A DNA stretch of 64,000 nucleotides from Przewalskia tangutica (taxonomy: Eukaryota > Streptophyta > Magnoliopsida > Solanales > Solanaceae), in contig CM056720.1 of NCBI GenBank assembly GCA_029844215.1, forward strand, positions 32,915,711-32,979,710, in the 5' to 3' direction. Positions within the stretch are counted from its first letter, which is position 1; each line of letters starts with the position of its first letter. The translations under genes and the position numbers were made by a program. The notes under the pieces were generated by a model, which ran no database searches, was not told the DNA's origin, and saw only the letters and a program-made list of their open reading frames with translations. Below are positions 33,311 through 45,325 of the stretch, piece by piece.

Positions 33311-34430
33311 CCTATCGACGCACAGAGAGAGGGACATGGTTCGTGATTTGCATCGATTAGCGAGCCTTGGTGTCCGCTTGATTGATTACGATAGCATGGG
33401 GTTAGAGTTCGCGAGGTTGCCGAGTCTTCCATCGCCGGCGAGGTGAAGGGCAACACCGAGGATCCACTTTGATTCGATATCGTGATACGCCTCTTCGTGA
33501 GGGCGCGGTCCTGAGGTAGCACCATGGGTGCTAAGGTTTGAGGGCGCATCGTGTTCCAGATGTTTCGTGACTTCGCGCAGTGTTCTGGGAAGCACACACG
33601 CTGCTACTCTATCCATCCGGTCGACCAAGATGTACCACGACCTTAGATCGGTGTATTGGTGGGATGGCTTGAAGAGGACGTTGCGAGTTCGTAGCTCGCC
33701 CGTGTTGTCGCAGTAAAGGTAGAGCACCGCAGGCCCGGTGGTTTGTTACTGCGATAGAGATCCCGACCGGAAGTGGGAGGTAATCAACATGGACTTCATC
33801 ACGGGATTACCTCGCACTCGGAGGAGACATGATTCTATATGGGTTATCGCCGACAGTGATTTAAATCAGCCCACTTTCTTCCGTCAGACGACTTTTTCTG
33901 AGGATTATGCCGACTTTACATCCGAGATCGTCGATCGCATGGAGTCCCTACTTCGATCATATCGCATGTGGAGCCCGTTTACGGCTAACTCGAGGTCCTT
34001 CCAGAGTGTTTTAGGGACGCAGGTGAGCCTGAGTACTGCATTTCATCCACAAACAGACGGACAGGCAGAGCGCACTATCCAGACTCTTGAGGATATGCTG
34101 CGAGCCTGTTTTATTGACTTCAGTGGTAGTTGGGAGGATCATTTGCCTCTAGTTGAGTTCGCAGATAATAATAGCTACCACTCCAAAGATTCGATGGCGC
34201 CTTATGAGGCCTTGTATGGGAGGAAGTGCAGATCGCCTATAGGTTGGTTCGATGGGCGAGGGCGGCTAGTGGGACCAGATTTGGTACAGCAGCGTGGATA
34301 AGGTGAAGCTTATCCGAGAGCGGCTATCGACAATTTCGTAGTCGCAGAAGTCGATGCAGATCATCGTCGTCGGCATCCGGAGTTCGCAGAGATGATTGGG
34401 TTTTCCTAAAGGTGTCACCCATGGCGGTGT
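33311..34430 (+). pseudogene. int: integrase of E1
   Basis: The zinc-binding N-terminal domain is partly visible (MYHDLRSVYWWDGLKR, about 33630-33680). The core has WEVINMDFITGLPRTRRRHD (about 33771-33830, first catalytic Asp) and STAFHPQTDGQAERTIQTLE (about 34035-34095, catalytic Glu), then HLPLVEFADNNSYH and YEALYGRKCRSPIGW. The SDRG segment with the second Asp is not readable: the expected place has lost phase, and part of the normally preceding sequence is missing. Of the pol domains in this element this is the longest open stretch (33738-34301). Confidence 0.85.
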
Positions 34431-34755
34431 GATGAGATTCGAAGAAGGGAAACTCACCCAGTACATCGGGCCGTTTCAGATTGTCCGCAGGTAGGCAAGG
34501 TTGCCTACGAGTTGGATCTGGCCGTCCGATCCGAGGCGGTGCATCCTGTTTCACGATCTATGCCGAGGAGATGTATCGATCCATCTAGGGTACACCCGAT
34601 TGACGATGTCCAGTGACCGAGGTTATCGTATGAGAGATTCCCATAGCGATAGTCGATCGTCGGAGTTAGGCGTCTGCGGACGAAGGGCGTGGCTTCCACA
34701 AAGTCTTGTGGCGAACGAGCTCGGAGGAGATGACGTGAAGCCGAGGAGGACATGA
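34431..34755 (+). pseudogene. integrase C-terminus and chromodomain remnant of E1
   Basis: In pieces: THPVHRAVSDCPQVGKVAYE (compare GPFQIVRRVGKVAYELDLP) with LPSDPRRCILFHDLCRGDVS, which corresponds to the HPVFHVSMLRR region, and VANELGGDDVKPRRT at the end, corresponding to the last strand and helix of a chromodomain. A chromodomain at this position is the hallmark of chromoviruses; in that group it binds histone marks and directs integration. Degraded, but position and order support the call. Confidence 0.55.
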
Positions 34756-34903
34756 GGCGAAGTATCTCACCTATTCCCCACACCGCTGTGTAATTCACTT
34801 TCCTACTTGTAAATTTCCATTATCATTTATGCCTAAGTGTTGTTTTGTGGCGTGTGTGGCATTTGCTAATCGCTTAAGCTTCTTCGATAATCGTTTGAGA
34901 AGG
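34756..34903 (+). other. 3' untranslated segment of E1
   Basis: Between the pol stop and the hairpin there is a short stretch with TTGTTTTGTGGCGTG and no coding signal. Confidence 0.5.
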
Positions 34904-34934
34904 AACATTCGGACGAATGTTTCTAGGAGGAGAA
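34904..34934 (+). promoter_or_regulatory. conserved hairpin and polypurine tract, E1
   Basis: AACATTCG (34904-34911) and CGAATGTT (34914-34921), then AGGAGGAGAA (34925-34934) before the LTR. Confidence 0.8.
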
Positions 34935-35326
34935 TGTTATACCGTATTTCGGAGTATGTACGTAAGGGAATACGTCTAAAAAGTTTGGCTTTAAAGTTAG
35001 CCTTGGACGCTTTTGTGCACAACTCGCTTAAAGAATCGCTTTCCGACTAAACGCTTTCCACACTTTCGTAGGGAAAATTCCGCTATGCCATTTCTAATTT
35101 TTGCGGATTTTTCCAGAGACGAAACATTTTGGACCAACGAGGGCAACACTTGGCACCCTCCCATTGGTGGACTTGAATCGCCCATGGACGAATTGGAGAG
35201 CCAAGGCACGCTTTTGTGCCTTGTGCACAAGTCGGGTTGGTAGGATATTTGTGTTTAGTTAATCCTCACCCTACACTTGCCTTGCACTTGTCTTCATCTT
35301 GGCCATTGGTTGGCCAAGGCTTGAGC

Positions 35327-35334
35327 TATAAATA
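35327..35334 (+). promoter_or_regulatory. TATA box of the E1 3' LTR
   Basis: TATAAATA, 392 bp from the LTR start. Confidence 0.6.
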
Positions 35335-36063
35335 CCCCTTAGAGATGAAGAGTTATTCATCCACAAAGTTATCTTCCAAGTCTAAAAATCCTCTCCTCTC
35401 CCTTGCTTTTCGTCCAACACCTCTTCCTCCTCAGGTAGTGTGGCAGAGCCTACCCCCTAGCCTAGCCGAAATCTACCCCTCCCTTGGTAGAAAAGTTACC
35501 TTCTTGTATCGTTATAATGCCCAAAATACCCTAGCCCAAATACCTTAGTACTTAGTAGAAGTTGTGAAGAACTTCTAAGGTTCTGAGCATACAACTTGTG
35601 AGCAAAACCTTGCTCAAAGCGACTTTTCTAGGATATTATTGGGCTTACCGAGGTAATAATCCTAACCCTCTTTGAATTAGAGAATACTTAATGTTATAGT
35701 ATAAGAATAAGTATAAATACTTAGAAGAATATCACGAATAGAATTGAATCATACCATGTAGAAGGGTTTGAAAGAAGAATAATCAAATCAGATTTACATA
35801 GGACTGCTTTCACAAAGAGACTTATATAGCTCACCTGCAGTGAGGTACGCCCAACTTTCCATGTAATTGTGAACCCTCTGCTTAGAATGACCTTCGAGTA
35901 GTCCTTGATAGATATCTGTGACTATTATAGTCGACTCTCACAAGGCGACATATTCAACTTGGCGGTGGTTTTCACGGTAAGGTATGTGATTCTTCCTAAA
36001 GCATGATATTTTACAATATATATATAGTACTGACGCGTACGTGTGTTAACTAAATATAACTAC

Positions 36064-36195
36064 GCAATGTCTTTGACTTAAGCCTGAATAATACTTATGG
36101 CAATGCCTCACGCTTAAGCCCGAATAACACTTACGCAATGCCTCACTACTAACTCAATAACACTTACGTAATGCCTCACGCTTAAGCCCAATAAT
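36064..36195 (+). repeat. about 35-bp tandem repeat in the E1 3' LTR
   Basis: Same unit as in the 5' LTR; one unit is altered to CCTCACTACTAACTCAA. Confidence 0.7.
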
Positions 36196-36494
36196 AAAGA
36201 TCTGAAAGCATTTTTAAAGAATACGGATCTTTTTTAATGTAAGACTAAGTGGTTTTAAACAAAAGCTTAAGAGTTATACTAACCTTATGGGAGGTTAAGT
36301 ATAACCACTTAAGATTGATAAAAGAAACAGCTTGCCTATATGTTTATAATGCACTTATATTGAATTGTGAAAAGAATAATAAGATGGTTTGATAAGTAGA
36401 CATATATGATGCTATGTAAGCAAGGTCTTGTAACGCTTGTGAAAAAGAGTATGCTTGTTGTGATTATGTTGTTTAAAGATAAGTCAAGCATGTT

Positions 36495-36499
36495 AGTAT
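36495..36499. repeat. TSD of E2, left copy (AGTAT)
   Basis: AGTAT lies directly before the E2 LTR and again at 54180-54184. The uninterrupted site is GTTAGTATACTATC near 29224 in the other E1 LTR. Confidence 0.95.
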
Positions 36500-36788
36500 T
36501 GTTATACCAGTAGTTAGGGGTATGTATGTGAGGACGCGAGATTTAATGCAGAAACCGTAAAATTTTGAAAAGAAAGAAAGATGTGAGTTTTCGACTAAAA
36601 GTTTCCTTATTTGTGAAAAAGGTTCATAATGGAATTGGATTCCGATTTGGTATTTGGACTTCATAGATTATATTAGAATTTTGAGATTTTATTTTCTAAT
36701 GGTCACGGAGAAATTTACTGGGCTGGCCCGCTTTGTTTTTGAGTTTTCCATTTTGATATTTTCAAGACGAAATATTCGGGACCGGGGC

Positions 36789-36798
36789 GACACGTGTC
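36789..36798 (+). promoter_or_regulatory. G-box/ABRE palindrome in U3 of E2 (5' LTR)
   Basis: GACACGTGTC, about 340 bp upstream of the TATA box. Confidence 0.45.
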
Positions 36799-37134
36799 AC
36801 CCCACGTGGCACCCGAATAACATTTGTGCACAACACCCTTAGAGTCGTTGACTAAACGCTTACGTACTTGCGAAGCGGAAAATTCCGGCTAAGTCGCTTT
36901 GTATTTTTATGGATTTTTCCGAGAGACGAAACCTTTTGGACCAACGGAGGTGACACTTGTCACCCTCATCGACGGCTTCGGAGGACTGGCGCCTCTTGGC
37001 CCTCAAGTGTGCCTTGTTTGGATTGTTTTCGCGAGTGTTTGTGGAGTAGGGTTTAGGGTGCACTTGGCTTAATCTTGCCTTTACACTTGCTTTACACTTG
37101 GAAGGATCTTCGCCTCGTTGGCCTTTGGTTTTGC

Positions 37135-37142
37135 TATAAATA
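37135..37142 (+). promoter_or_regulatory. TATA box of the E2 5' LTR
   Basis: TATAAATA, 635 bp from the LTR start. Confidence 0.6.
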
Positions 37143-38719
37143 CCCCTATGTTGATGAACTCTTCATCCACAAACGAAACCTTCCAAGCCTAAAAATCCTC
37201 CTCCTCTAGTGTTGAGTTCGCCCAACTCATCCCCTCTGAGAGTCTTGGCCGAGGCCTCCTCCCTCCCCTGTGGTGTCTTGGCGGGTACCCCTAGCCTAGT
37301 TGTTTTTATAATACCCTTGTCATGGTATAGAAATACTCCCTGTATTGTTATAATGCCCAAAATACCTTAGCCTTGTACCTTGTAGTATTCCAAAGATACC
37401 TCTTTACGTAGAGTCCTAAATACTACCTTTGTCCTTTTAGTCTCAAACCGAAACCCAAGGAAATCTTCATACTTGGTCAAGATTTGAGTAGAAGTTGGTT
37501 AGAACTTCTAAGGGTTGTTTGGAGTGGTTTGGGCGCACTGATGAGCTAAACCTTGCTCGTGATCGACATTATAACTTGGATAATTTTGGGCTTATCGAGG
37601 TAATTATCTTGTCCTCTATTGTAATTGGAAATTACATGTTTGTTAGCATATATAGTCAAGTATACTATATATAGAACTACTTAGTATTCGCAATGTCTTT
37701 TGACTTAAGCTCAAGAATAAAGAATCGAATCGAATCAGATTTACATAGATCGTATTAGAGACTTGTGAATTGTACACGCCCGTTAGGCGGTAAACCCCAG
37801 GCTCGATAGAGGAGAGATTTACGCTGTCATGGGAGTCTGCCAATTTTATTTAGAAAGAAAGAAACTTTGGTTTTGGGGTAAATACAAATTTGTGACCTTT
37901 ATAGGTGAAAGCATCAAGAGTAGCGTATTCTACTCGTGGAAAAAGGTCAGTTGCAGTACTGGAGCATTTTGCTTATTGTCGATAAATCGGGTATGTGAAC
38001 CTCTTCCTATCTTTCTAGCATGATTGTTGTGAACTATGTACTTACGTGCTAAGTGATTTGGTTGATTTAAAACATAGGTTATAATAGCTTTACGGAAGTT
38101 AGTTATAACGACCTTACGTGAAAATGGTTTATCGATGTTAGAAGTTAAGAGACTTGATCTTATAAGATAAGAGACTTAACTTATTTGTTTTAATGTGGAT
38201 GTTTGTGAAACCTCATTCGTGAGTAATGAGTACTTGATTTTTAAAGCGGATAATGTTTTACCGATTTCGAATCGAACGTATCGGCTGCACAGCAAATGCT
38301 AATAAAGGAAAATGTATCAATAATGATGCTGTATTAAACCAAGAAACCTCCATCCGCATGCTAAGATAAGACAAAATGATATTACATTTTCTAGATCATG
38401 GTCAGCCAGATAAGATCGTTATAAACAAGAATAAACTACTCACATATATGACATATGTTACTCAATTGCTCTAAAAAGGAATCAAGTGATTAAGTTTGGG
38501 AACTATGAAACCATTTGAAAATGAGAAGCTTGAGTAATCAAACTAGGCAACCGAACTTAGGAAAAGAATGTCATACTTGATTTTGAAAAAGAAGCTGGTT
38601 GGTCATTCTAATACTGCATCGTGACTTTTATAACAAGAATGGATCTCTTTTAAAAGAACTTAACGATGTAGTACTCTTGGGTTAAAACCCGACTTTGGCA
38701 TAAAATGAAAGTACTTCGA

Positions 38720-39240
38720 GTTTGTGAAACTCGCCATGCTTGTTGTTGTGAAACTTGCCTACGCTTGTTGTTGTGAAACTTGCCTGGCGCTGATGATAGC
38801 CTTTATTGTACAAGCGCAGGTTTCGTGTTACCGCTCTCTCGATGCAGGTCGGTTGACCGTTGAGAACTTACTGACGCGAGAATGACGAGAAATTCCACGC
38901 ACGCTCGCTGATAGTATTATTGTTGTTAATCGCTTGACATACCGACACGACGCGTAGCGCACGCATGCTTCCATTTTGGTTAAGGTCTGTTAATCGCTGA
39001 TATATCGACACGACGCGTAGCGCACGTATGTTTCATTTCGATTATCGCCAGGATTTCCTTTGGACATATCGACACGACGCGTAGCGCATCGCCCATTTGG
39101 AAAGTTGTCTTATTGTTTCCTTTCGACATACCGACACGCGTAGCGCACGTATGCTTCCATTTGATTGCCCTTATTGTTGCATCATGGACATGTACACCGG
39201 CGCAGATTCGGCACGCGCCATAATGCGAACTCGATTGATT
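38720..39240 (+). repeat. LTR minisatellites, E2 5' LTR
   Basis: A 25-bp unit (GTGAAACTTGCCT-TGCTTGTTGTT) is present about three times at 38726-38790. A unit of about 60-65 bp with (C/T)CGACACGACGCGTAGCGCA recurs at 38942, 39005, 39069 and 39131, and a final TACACCGGCGCAGATTC unit follows near 39192. Confidence 0.7.
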
Positions 39241-39812
39241 TTGGCGTGAGACCCATAGTTATATCGAGTGATGATCGCTTATGTCATAATCGTAGTTTGG
39301 TTATCATACATGTCTCCCGCTTTATATAGACTAGTATGATTTCATTTACGATTGCACACATACTTGGTACCAGATCGACTTCTTCGGCCGCTCACGCCGC
39401 AGAGGTACATCGGTCGATCCTCGCCTTAGATCTCGGGCCACCGTTATACCTCGTATTTCCAGAGTATGCACGTATGACGCACGAGAAAATTTGAACTTTT
39501 AATAAGGCTCGCCCAATTATTTTTGTGCACAACACCCTGCTAGAGTCGCTTTAAACGCTTTCACACTTTCGTAGGGAAAATTCGCCATGTCATTTTTAAT
39601 TTTTATGATTTTTCCGAGAGAAACATTTTGGGCCAACGAGAGGGCTTACACTTGTCACCCTCTCATCGGGACGCCATGCAACAAGTGGGACGAGCTTTGT
39701 CAAGTAGCAGTAGGATATTTTGGTGGTAGACGGATAAGGTGCACTTGGCAAGATTCGCCCTACACTCCTATGCACTTGGCATGATCTTCGCCATCGTCGC
39801 CTTTGCTAGACC

Positions 39813-39820
39813 TATAAATA
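39813..39820 (+). promoter_or_regulatory. TATA box of the E3 5' LTR
   Basis: TATAAATA, 371 bp from the LTR start, followed by GACTTCTTCATCC. Confidence 0.6.
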
Positions 39821-41619
39821 CCCTCTTTGATGACTTCTTCATCCATTCCACAAAGTTTCTAAGTCTTGAAAGCCTTCCCTCTCCTTGTAGTGTCTCGCCC
39901 AAACACCCCCTCCCCTTTAAGAAGGCCCTGGCCGAGTAGCATCCCCTGAGGTGCAACATGGTACCCCTAGCCTAGTTGTCTCGTATAAATACCCCTTGTG
40001 GTATAGAAATACTCTCCTAGTATTGTTATAATGTCCAAATACCTTGGCCCAAATACCTTGTAGTATTCCCAAGGTTACACTTATACAAGCCCGTAAAATA
40101 CCATTATACTTTCCTTTAGCCTCTAAACAAAACCCTAAGGAAATCTTCACCCGTAGAGTTGTAGTAAGTTGGTTAGAACTTCTAAGGGTTGTTTGGAGCG
40201 GAGTGAGCACGAGCTAAACCTTGCTCAGCGCCGACATTATACTCGGATAATTTTGGGCTTATCGAGGTAAACACTATCGTTCTTCTATCAGAATTGGAAA
40301 TTACATGTTGTTAGAATATATAGTGAAGTATACTATATATAGAACTATACTTGGCATCGTGGCAATGTCTTTGACTTAAGCCCAAGAATTAAGAATCGAA
40401 TCGAATCAGAATTACATAGGACCGTTACAAAGACTTGTAGTAGCATCGCGAGTAGAATTGTACCCTGGGTTAGATGTATAACCCCGTTGGCTTCGTAGCC
40501 ACTTCGATGAGGAGATTTACGCTGTATGGGGAGCGCCGCCAATTTTCAGAGATTGTGGAACGCCGAGATCTAGATGTTAATAAGCACCTGTGGCCTTATA
40601 GGTCAAGTACCACGCAGGAGCGATCCACTTGGCCGAGTAGCCGCGTTCGAGGTACTTGGAGCGCTTTGCTATTAGTCGACAATCGCCGCGAGGTATGTGA
40701 ACCTCTTCCTATCTCTTCTAGCATGATATGTGGAACTATGTAGTACCAGACGCATACGTGTTAATCGTGTTGATTGTTCTTAAAACATAAAGTGTTATAA
40801 CGCTACGAAGTCGTTATAATAGCTTTACGTAGGTAAGAAAATACTGTGGTTTTAAAAGGTAATCATGTGAATTATAAATCGCTAGCTATAATAAAGAACT
40901 TGATGTATTTCAAAAGATTTATAAATCATTTTGAGAGTAACACTTCGTTTTAAAGGTTTTAAAAAGAATTATACTAGCTTTATGGGGAGTTAGGTATAAT
41001 GTCTTAAGAGAGGTAAAGAAAATGGTTTATCACGTTAGAAGTTAAGAGACTTGATCTTATAAGATAAGAGACTTAACTTATTTGTTTTAATGTGGATGTG
41101 TGAAACCTCATTCGTGAGTAATGAGTACTGGTTTATTTAAAAGAATAATGTTTTACCGATTTCGAAATCGTAACGTGTACTAATCGCAGCTGCTAATAAA
41201 GGAAAATGTATTAAATAATGATGAATTGTATTAAAACCAAGAGAAACCTCCATCCCATAGAAACTAAGATTAGACAAAATGATATACATTTTCTAGACCA
41301 TGGTCATTGTAATAAGAATGTTGTAAACAAGAATAACCTACTCACGTGAGACATATTGTTCTAAAAAGGAATCAAGTGATTAAGTTTATGAACTATGAAA
41401 CCATTTGAAAATGAAAAGCTTGAGTAATCAAACTAGCAAACCGAACTTAGGAAAAGAATGTTGTTACTTGATTTTGAAAAGGAATGCTGGTTGGTCATTC
41501 TAATACTACGTATCGGGTGACTTTTATAAAAGTAATGGATCTCTTTTAAAAGAACTTAACGATGTAGTACTTGGGGTTAAAACCCGACTTTGGCATAAAA
41601 TGAAAGTACTTGAGTTGTG

Positions 41620-42180
41620 TGAAACTTGCCTATGCTTGTTGTCGCGAAACTTGCTCGCGCTTGTTGTGAAACTCCTGCTTGTTGGTGAAACTTGCCTATG
41701 CTTGTGATGATAGCCTTGTTGTGCAAGTGTGGTATTTCGTTTCCGCCTCGATAGAGGCCTGACTTGTCGAGAACTTACTGACGTGGCCGCGCGATGGAGA
41801 ATTTCACGTATGTTTTCATTTTGATAATCGCTCTTGTTGTTGATGTCACGGACATGTCTACACCGACGCAGATTCCGGTACGTACACGCGCCCGCTTATT
41901 ATCATACGTCACGGACATGTCTACACCGACGCAAGATTCCGGTACGCGCCACGCGCCTTGTTATTATTGTTGATGTCACATGGACATGTCTACACCGACG
42001 CAGATTCCGGCACGTGGCTACGCGCGTGGTCGACCACCCAAGATATCATATTGAGGTTACATGGGCATGCCTACACCGGCGCAAGATTCCGGTACGGCCA
42101 CGCGCCATATTATTGTCGCATCACGATACGCCTACACCGGCGCAGATTCGGCACGCGCCACGATGCGAACACGATCGATG
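41620..42180 (+). repeat. LTR minisatellites, E3 5' LTR
   Basis: The 25-bp GAAACTTGCC unit occurs about four times, partly shortened (41622-41705). Then come five units of 60-81 bp with GACATGTCTACACCGACGCA: core positions 41855, 41918, 41987, 42068 and about 42128. Confidence 0.75.
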
Positions 42181-42721
42181 CTGGCGTGAGACCCATAGTT
42201 ATATTTGAGTGATGATTGAGGCGAGTCCTCGATCGACATCGCTTTTATGTCGAATCAGAGTTTGGTTTTCATACATGTCTCCCGCTTTATATAGACTAGT
42301 ATGATTTCATTTACGATTTTACGCTTCCATACTGGTACTAGATCGACTCCTCGGCCGCGCTCATGCCGCAGTAGAGGTACATCGGCCGTGATCCTCGCCT
42401 AGGATCTCGGGCCATTTGGAAAGCTCCGCTTCTCCGAGGCTTATCTTTTGGTATGTTCTCGAGTTGTAGGTTCTGTACATTCGTGGTATGGCCTCGAGAA
42501 CCAACCATAGTCGTTGTAAATCTTAGAGGTCTCAGAGAATCAAGTGTGGTTGTAAAAGGATTAAACTGCGGGTTTTATGTATATACCAAGGCAACTGCTG
42601 CTGGCCTGCTTATTTATTATATCTCTTGTTTCATGACTTATGTTTTATGTTCCACTGATTTTCTCGATGATGATCACCAGGTGCCCGGTAAGGCACCAAG
42701 AACGCCCGTTCGGCGCGAAAG

Positions 42722-42732
42722 TGGTATCGAGC
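42722..42732 (+). other. primer binding site of E3, one base short
   Basis: TGGTATCGAGC, preceded by AAAG as in the relatives. Confidence 0.75.
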
Positions 42733-42901
42733 GCTAATCTCTGAAAGTGTCTGCACCGGTCTAGTAGTCTGATTATCGCGCACCACATCTATAATCGTGA
42801 GGCTATAGGACATTTAGGATTGGTTTCATTCTTCTCATTCCGAGATCGTGCCTTGAAGTCAGTTGTAAGTCGACCCTCCGACGTGTTTCGCTTTTACCGC
42901 T

Positions 42902-44095
42902 ATGCCTCTGCGAAGGCAACCAGTGGCCTGAGGCAAGGCGCAATGGAGTCGCCAGCTGATTCAGAGGAGTACGGTGGCGCAGCCCTGGCCAAGACTGAGG
43001 TAGTGCTTCGACGGCGAAGTTTTATGCGCGCCAAAGACCAAAGAAGCTTAGAGCCGCAGCAGGGTCGAGACTACAAGACTGAGCCTCCACCCACACCGAG
43101 CGGAGACGGGTCACGCGAGACGGCCCGCTTATTGGCCGTGGTCAGGCTGATATGGCGATAGGCCGGACGCAGCAGCCTGGCCCAAAGAAGACAGAAGCAC
43201 CCGAGGCGCATGGCTTGAGGCTACGGATTTCTTAGTCAGAGCTACCGAGTTTTACTGGTCGAGGCCGGAGATGATCCGCAGAGTTCATCCGCCTGCAGAG
43301 GATCATGCGGTGATCAAGGCTTCGTAGACCGAGTCCGGACATTTGTTCGCATCACCGCGTGATACCGCACGATCGGTTTGACTCGCGAGCTTTCCCGGAG
43401 AGCATGCCCTTCCACCGCTTGGGACGAAGGGGCCTTCGGCACATTTCGCCTCCACAAATGGCGAGGGCTCGCCGGCGATTTTGATGTTGAGGCGTAACGC
43501 GCATAGCTCGGAGTACAATGTGGAGTTCACTCATCGTCTTGTGATGTTCTCGCATTAGTAGCTAGTATGGAGGATCGAGTGCACCGATATGTTACGTGGC
43601 TCGACGATTACCGCAGAGTTGTTCGTGTTTCTTCACCGCATGACATTGCCCGCATTCGTGCTCATGCACTGCGCGGCGAGCGCAGATCGACGCGGACCGC
43701 TACAGGCGTGCCAAGACGGCGGATATTTTGATGACTTTCGAGGCGGACCGCCAAAGCGAGACTAGTTATGTACCTCGCCATTGCAGAGTGGTCCTCCGCA
43801 GCCTTCGACCTCGGGATATTCAGAGCGTCGTGGCTCCTGTGTTTCGGGATGTTCGTGAGTAGGGCGTTGCCAGATGCAACCCCTACCTCGCGTGGTCGAT
43901 GGTAGACCGCATTTCGGGAGTGTCGAGTACCAAGGAGCTTGTTATTCTTGCCAACAGGCCATATACGACGAGACCGTCTCACTGTGGTAGCGCTGGTAGG
44001 ATAGCACACCTACCAGAGCAATATGCCACAGAGGTCGCTGGAAGTTCCCGCTTTAGCGGTCCTTCAACCGCCTACTGTATATCCTTAACCATCTA
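42902..44095 (+). pseudogene. gag: gag remnant of E3
   Basis: The ATG at 42902 starts MPLRRQPVA, a damaged form of the MPPR-AT start. Later fragments include EYNVEFTHRL (about 43510-43540, capsid motif EYNVEFDSL), a DRVHRYVTWLDDY segment (about 43575-43610) and a weak zinc-knuckle area (about 43980). The segment ends at TATATCCTTAACCATCTAGAG, as in E2 and M, after which no protease or RT follows. Confidence 0.6.
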
Positions 44096-44933
44096 GAGTT
44101 TTGTATGTTATGATAATGTATTAAGTGTTATGATCGGTTAGCTTTGTGCTAAATTGTGACTTAGAAACATGCTTAGTGAAAAAGGGTAAGCCCGGGGGAG
44201 AAATGACGAACCTATATATATTACGCTGAGACCTTAGATGTAGCGCCGCTTGAGTACAAGTTCTGCAAGTGATCCTTTTGAGTGCATTTTTATGCCTAGA
44301 ATGTATCGTGATAAGTCCTCGGTAGTGGAAATGGAAGTGGTAGCTTCACGACTGTAGGGTAAGATTGTTCCGACGGGAAACAAGAGCGTGACGCGTAGTC
44401 GATCGCCGGGTCAGCTACGTTGAGGCCAACCCGCCGGCCGGGCAGGGTCAGCTCGTGGTCCCATCAGTGGTGGGGTCACGAGGGTGCTAGGCCCAAGTTT
44501 GTATGACCATCGTATGAGTTGGTGGATATGTTCGACCGTGTCGATCGCGAGGCCGAACGCCTTGAAGAACGGTTAGTAAGATGACCAAGCTCGAGGTGAC
44601 TCCAAGGTTTTGCGAATCAAGCAATGATCGGCGTGGTACGATACTAGAAAAGTTCGTGTTCGAGAAGCGGTACGACGAGGTAAGGGAAAAGTGAACGGTG
44701 ATCGCTTTTTCGAGAAACGGGCGTGCTAAAAGATTATATTTTTAGACCTCGTGACTTTGAGGTAAACAGAGGTGATTCCTCGCTGGCTTGATTTGGGTTT
44801 TTCGCGCATGTTATTTTTTGTACAGCGTGGCATGTTTGGTTTCGTAAGTTTAGTAGTGAAGGCTATACTGGCGCATGGTTGTGTTGAGACTTAGAAGGAA
44901 CATTCGGGACGAATGTTTCTAAGGAGGGGAGAA
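44096..44933 (+). other. 3' internal region of E3
   Basis: Non-coding. It contains the family block AAGATTGTTCCGACGGGAAAC (about 44363), TCACGAGGGTGCTAGGCCC (about 44475), GAGTTGGTGGATATGTTCGAC, and then sequence resembling only the far 3' part of A and M: the VRLHGVP and KLSPSYFGPF segments are absent. It ends with the hairpin AACATTCG/CGAATGTT (44899-44917) and purine tract AAGGAGGGGAGAA (44921-44933). Confidence 0.65.
44899..44933 (+). promoter_or_regulatory. conserved hairpin and polypurine tract, E3
   Basis: AACATTCG, loop GGA, CGAATGTT, then a 13-base purine run ending at the LTR. This is the cleanest copy of the module on the plus strand. Confidence 0.85.
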
Positions 44934-45317
44934 TGTTATACCCCGTATTTCCAGAGTATGTACGTAAGGACGTACGTAGAAAATTTGAACTTTTTAATAA
45001 GGCTTGGCCGAATTATTTTTGTGCACAACACCCTGTAAGAGTCGTTGACTAAACGCTTACTTTCGTAGGAAAATTCCGCTATGTCATTTTTAATTTTTAT
45101 GGATTTTTCCGAGAGACGAAACATTTTGCTAACGAGAGGGCGACACTTGTCACCCTCTCATCGGACGCCATGCAACAAGTGGGACGATTTGGGTTGGCTT
45201 TTGTCAAGTAGTAGGTAGGATATTTTGGTGGTAGATGGATAAGGTGCACTTGGCAAGATCTCGCCCTACACTTGCATGCACTTGGCATGATCTCGCCATC
45301 GTCGCCTTTGCTAGACC

Positions 45318-45325
45318 TATAAATA
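45318..45325 (+). promoter_or_regulatory. TATA box of the E3 3' LTR
   Basis: TATAAATA, 384 bp from the LTR start. Confidence 0.6.

Larger units (their letters stand above)
34935..36499 (+). mobile_element. 3' LTR of E1, first part
   Basis: It matches 27647-29230 with scattered small indels. It is interrupted at AGTAT (36495-36499) by E2 and resumes at 54180. Confidence 0.9.
36500..39441 (+). mobile_element. 5' LTR of E2, first part
   Basis: Starts TGTTATACCAGTAG and matches 50760-53860. It stops within ATCTCGGGCCAGCGTTGG, where E3 is inserted, and resumes at 48286. Confidence 0.85.
39442..42717 (+). mobile_element. 5' LTR of E3
   Basis: Begins CGTTATACCTCGTATTTCC (normal TG changed to CG) and ends near TTCGGCGCG, where GGGCGTTACA is expected, so both ends carry small defects. 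Confidence 0.8.

Noticed and set aside
41834..42208. Histidine- and cysteine-rich open frames over the LTR minisatellite
   Set aside because: Repetitive peptides (CLHRR, YTDA) result from translating the 60-80 bp DNA repeat; the frame is not kept between copies.
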